From Neocallimastix lanati (nom. inval.) (lineage: Eukaryota; Neocallimastigomycota; Neocallimastigomycetes; Neocallimastigales; Neocallimastigaceae): 64,000 bases of DNA. The notes below the pieces were generated by a model. That model had not been told where the DNA came from. It saw only the letters and a program-made list of their open reading frames with translations, and did not search any database. The stretch covers positions 521,001 to 585,000 of the forward strand of contig JACVTC010000080.1 in the NCBI GenBank assembly GCA_016946835.1, in the 5' to 3' direction. Shown here in pieces: positions 52,772 to 64,000 of the stretch. The stretch's first letter is position 1; each line of letters starts with the position of its first letter. The position numbers and the translations under genes are program-made.

Positions 52772-53614
52772 TTAAAGTAATATTAATTATTTTTTTATTT
52801 TTTAATTTTTTTTTTTTTTTTTAATATAAAATAATTATTATTATTAAATTGAATTAAATTATAAGTAATAAATCATTTTAATTTTTTTTTTTTTTTGTAT
52901 TTTAATTTTATTTTATTATTAATATTAATCATCTTCAACTTTTATTATCTTTAAATATTTTTAGATACGTTTTAAATAATTTAATTTTTTTTTTTCTTTT
53001 ACATTAAAAATTTAAGTTTTAAAAAATATTAAAAAAAAAAATTTAGTAATTTTTATTCTATTAAAAAATAATATTATATATATTATTATATAAAGAAAGA
53101 AAGGATAATAATAATAATAATAAATTAATAAAAATATTTCATTATTCATTATAAACCATCCATAATTATTTAGAAAAGAAAAAAATATATATAAATATAT
53201 ATATAGATATAAAAAAAAAAAAAAAAAAAAAAAAATAGAAAGATAGAAAATTTATAATGAAAATAAAAAATAAAATAATTATTATACATTAATAATATAT
53301 CAATAATCAAAATAAATATTATTCATTCTTTTTTTGTATTATTTTTATTTTTATTTTTAATTTTTTTTTTTTTTTTTTTTTTTTTCAAATTTAAAACTAA
53401 TTATTATTGAATCAATATGCGATAATATAATAAAATAAATAAAATAAGTAAATATTTATATAATTTATTTATAGCTGATTTTAATTAATTAAATTATAAT
53501 AAGTGGTAATAATATAATAGATAAATAATTTAAATAAATAATACTTCATCTCCCTCAACTTTATAATAATAATTAACATTTTTTTTTTATTTTTTTATAG
53601 ATATATGTATTGAT
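52717..53614. other. Convergent intergenic region
   Basis: A 37-bp A tract directly after the TBC stop (about 52728-52765) and others near 53213-53235; no gene. Confidence 0.65.
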
Positions 53615-61076
<7,462 letters not shown>

Positions 61077-62243
61077 TTTAAAAAATAATAATTTATTATA
61101 TACATTAACTCAATATTTGATTTTATATTTTATTTATTTATATAATTTATAATTAATAAAGCTTCTACTTATTATATATGTATATTATGAAACAGATAAA
61201 AGAAATATTAATATATATTCAGAAATTAAAAATAATTTCCATATAATTATATAAATTAATATATAAATAAAGAGCATTTAATAAATCAAATGACTTTTTT
61301 TTTTTTTTTTTCATAAATTTAAATTTAAATAACAAAAAATTGAATATATTTATATTTATTTTATTTTAAATAATAATAATAATAATAAACATGTATGTTT
61401 AATTAAATTTCAAATAATATTATATAATTATCATTTATTAATATTATTTGAAATTTAATTAAAGTATACTGCAATATTGAATTTCATTAATATAATAACA
61501 ATAATTATATTAAATAAGAAGAAGAAAAAAAAAACTTTTGAATATAATTGCTTAAATCATTTCAATGTAATATTATAATAATTTTTGTTTTTATTATTAT
61601 AATTTTAACAAATTATGATTTGAATTTATTTATTGAAAACTTTAAAATATATACTTTATATATTTATATATCAAAAATATGAAAAAACTAAAATAATTTG
61701 TTTTATAAATATTTTTTAAAGAATTTATCTTTACATGTTTTTTAATTGGAGTTTTTCTTTTAATAAATTATTATACTTCAATTTTTTTATAAACCATAAT
61801 ATTTTATTTTTCTTTTAATTTTAAAGTAATTAAAAAATATTTCTTTAACTTCGATTAATATACAATTTAATCTGCCAATCATATCAATGCAAAAAATTTA
61901 AAAGATTAATAAATAATTATGGTAATAATGCCATAAATTATTTATATCAATATTAACATTCATTTCTAATTATTTATATAAATATTTATTATAAAAAAAA
62001 ATTCTTTATGTAATATTTATTAATATAAAAAAAAATTATAAAATTTTATATAAAATTTTAATTATAAATTTTAAATATTTTTCAGTATTTATTTGATTTA
62101 AATGAATTATATATTCAATCACTTTTATATAAAGAAATATATAAAGTATTAGTAATAATTTATTCCAAAAAAAAATTTTTTTTGAGAATATTCATAATAT
62201 TGTTTTTTTAATATGATAAATTTTTTTTATATATGTGAAAAAT

Positions 62244-62274
<31 letters not shown>

Positions 62275-62569
62275 CATTTTTATTATAAAAAATTCAATTA
62301 TTATTATTATTATTTTTTTTTTGTAAAGTTTAAAAAAAAAATAAATTATTGAAAATAAAGTTAAAATAATATGTATCAATTATTTGTAAAATATTATCAT
62401 TGAAAAATATGAAATATACCCAAAAAAAAAAAAAAAATATGACCAATAAAATAAAATTTTAATTTTAAATATAAATTATTATTTAATATTAAAGTTGAAA
62501 GATTTCTTTTAAATTTTAAATAATAATAAATTATATAAAATATGAAGTATTAATTTATTCATTTAACAA

Positions 62570-62620
<51 letters not shown>

Positions 62621-62969
62621 GCTAAAAATCCTAATATAAGTATAAATAATATATTAAATTAATATTAAAAAATATTTTCTTTTTATTTATTTACTTTAAA
62701 GTATAAAATAATAAATATATTAAAAAACATCGTATATTAGATTGTGAAGAAGTTTTATTTTTTTTATAGAGAATGAAATTACAAATTTATTCTTTACTAA
62801 TAGTTTATTATAATTATTTATTAATAATTATCCTAAATAACCCTTAATATATAAGAAAATAATGATTATTTATATAATATTTAATTTTATGCTTAAATTT
62901 ATTAGTAATAAGGGTTTAATTAGTATTATAAAGTGTCTGCTATTAAATGAATAAATAAATAAATTGATG
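61077..62969. other. AT-rich intergenic region
   Basis: Upstream of exportin-4; TA-rich DNA, A tract near 62250-62274 and T tract near 62575-62617; no gene. Confidence 0.65.
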
Positions 62970-63620
62970 GAAGCAAAAAGAAGTAAATAAGAAAATAAAT
63001 GAAGTAAATATTTTATGTGAAGAAATAATTAAAACAGAAAATGAAAAATTAATTCAAGAAGGTATTATAATTGTTTTATCGTTTTATGAATAGTTTAATT
63101 TAAAAAATTATAAAAATAATAATTCTTATTATTAAATGATTTTCAATTTATGATTTATATTTTAAGTATTAAAAGTCTCCAAAAAATTAAAAGCATTACT
63201 TTAAATAATTCCAATTTAAACTAGAATTTTCAACGTTATGTAGATAAGAATAAAACCAAAGCAAAGCTTTCTTTTTTATAACTGAATTATTTTATGAAAG
63301 AATTAATATATATAATTTATCTTATATTATATAATTAATTATGTATATTTTCAATTGATAATATATTATTATTATTTTATTATAGTTAACAATTAGAGTT
63401 CTCTAATTTTCAACTTTTAAATTTTTCAGAGGGCAATGATAAAATATTAATTTCTGATGACTGAAGATGTAAATATTACTCTGTTAAATTGCTATTATTT
63501 TTGGATATTTTTACTAAATTTAATTATATATATATATATAAAAGTTTGTTAGTTCTGGTTCGTATGGCTAAAATTTTGTTCTTGAAAAGTTATTAGGCCG
63601 TGAATTATAAGATTATGTAA
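62970..63620 (+). pseudogene. Possible decayed exons, unknown
   Basis: A stop-free, Glu/Lys-rich stretch near 62985-63062 (KINEVNILCEEIIKTENEKL) ends at a plausible GTATTA donor. A second coding-like piece (FVSSGSYG, stop, NFVLEKLLGRE) lies near 63544-63608 with an in-frame TAA. Evidence is thin; it may belong to a gene mostly outside the window. Confidence 0.2.
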
Positions 63621-64000
63621 ATATTTTATATATTATTATGTATTTTTAGATCTATCACTAAGAATTTTTTTTTTCTTTTTTATTTTTTTTTAATATTTAT
63701 TATATTTAATTTATTAATAATATTATTCCTTCAAAATTTATGAGGCTTCAAAAGTAATTTAATTTTAATTATTAACAAATTTACAGTATTATTTTATTGT
63801 TTTTACATACTTTAAAAAATTTTTTAAAAAAATTCGATAAATAATTATAATTTCATTGGATATTTAATAATTTAAAGAATTATCTTTAATATACACATAT
63901 ATTATATAAAAATTAATTACGTAAAATTTAATAAAATATATGTATATTTTAATATAAATAAATTGATATTTTTTTTATAATAAAAAAAATATTCAATGAT
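63621..64000. other. AT-rich DNA to the window edge
   Basis: Nothing recognisable. Confidence 0.6.

Overview
The window is a piece of nuclear DNA from an anaerobic gut fungus (Neocallimastigomycota, the Piromyces/Neocallimastix/Anaeromyces group). This rests on the extreme AT content, many short GT-AG introns, long homopolymer and trinucleotide tracts, Asn-rich proteins, and above all a secreted enzyme carrying fungal dockerin (CBM10-type) modules of the form CW...CC...GNWG..NG.WCGI, the cellulosome-docking domain of this phylum. Genus and species cannot be fixed from the sequence alone.

Layout. 1.5-5.3 kb (-): secreted dockerin-bearing metallophosphoesterase, 9 exons. 8.1-8.7 kb (-): broken secreted-protein gene. 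9.6-13.0 kb (-): single-pass LRR receptor-like protein, one LRR per exon. 14.7-16.9 kb: gene relics, including an RNA polymerase second-largest-subunit fragment on the minus strand. 17.3-17.65 kb: fold-back MITE with 9-bp flanking repeats. 18.0-21.6 kb (+): SHQ1. 22.5-24.3 kb (-): protein phosphatase 4 catalytic subunit. 29.3-31.4 kb (+): pseudogene of the AP-3 delta adaptin. 32.1-36.95 kb (-): GAF-GAF-PAS-like-nucleotidyl-cyclase-like protein whose catalytic residues are gone. 39.1-41.1 kb (+): thioredoxin-PITH protein (TXNL1). 41.9-43.5 kb (-): unknown Lys/Asn/Pro-rich protein. 45.05-45.5 kb: tRNA-derived SINE with an 18-bp target duplication. 48.3-52.7 kb (+): TBC-domain RabGAP. 53.6-61.1 kb (-): exportin-4, 25 exons, one with an AT-AC (U12-type) intron. 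The rest is AT-rich intergenic DNA with microsatellites and two heptanucleotide minisatellites.

The genes do not form a pathway. SHQ1 (H/ACA snoRNP assembly), PP4c (phosphatase), exportin-4 (nuclear export), TXNL1 and the RabGAP are eukaryotic housekeeping genes, mostly in convergent pairs (SHQ1/PP4c, TXNL1/unknown, RabGAP/exportin-4). The lineage-specific material lies in the left third (dockerin enzyme, LRR receptor, relics) and in the cyclase-like gene. Exon models were built by hand from splice sites and checked for frame closure; there is no transcript evidence. The most notable items are the catalytically dead CyaB-like cyclase, the AT-AC intron, the dockerin-per-intron pattern, the SINE and MITE, and the polymerase relic.
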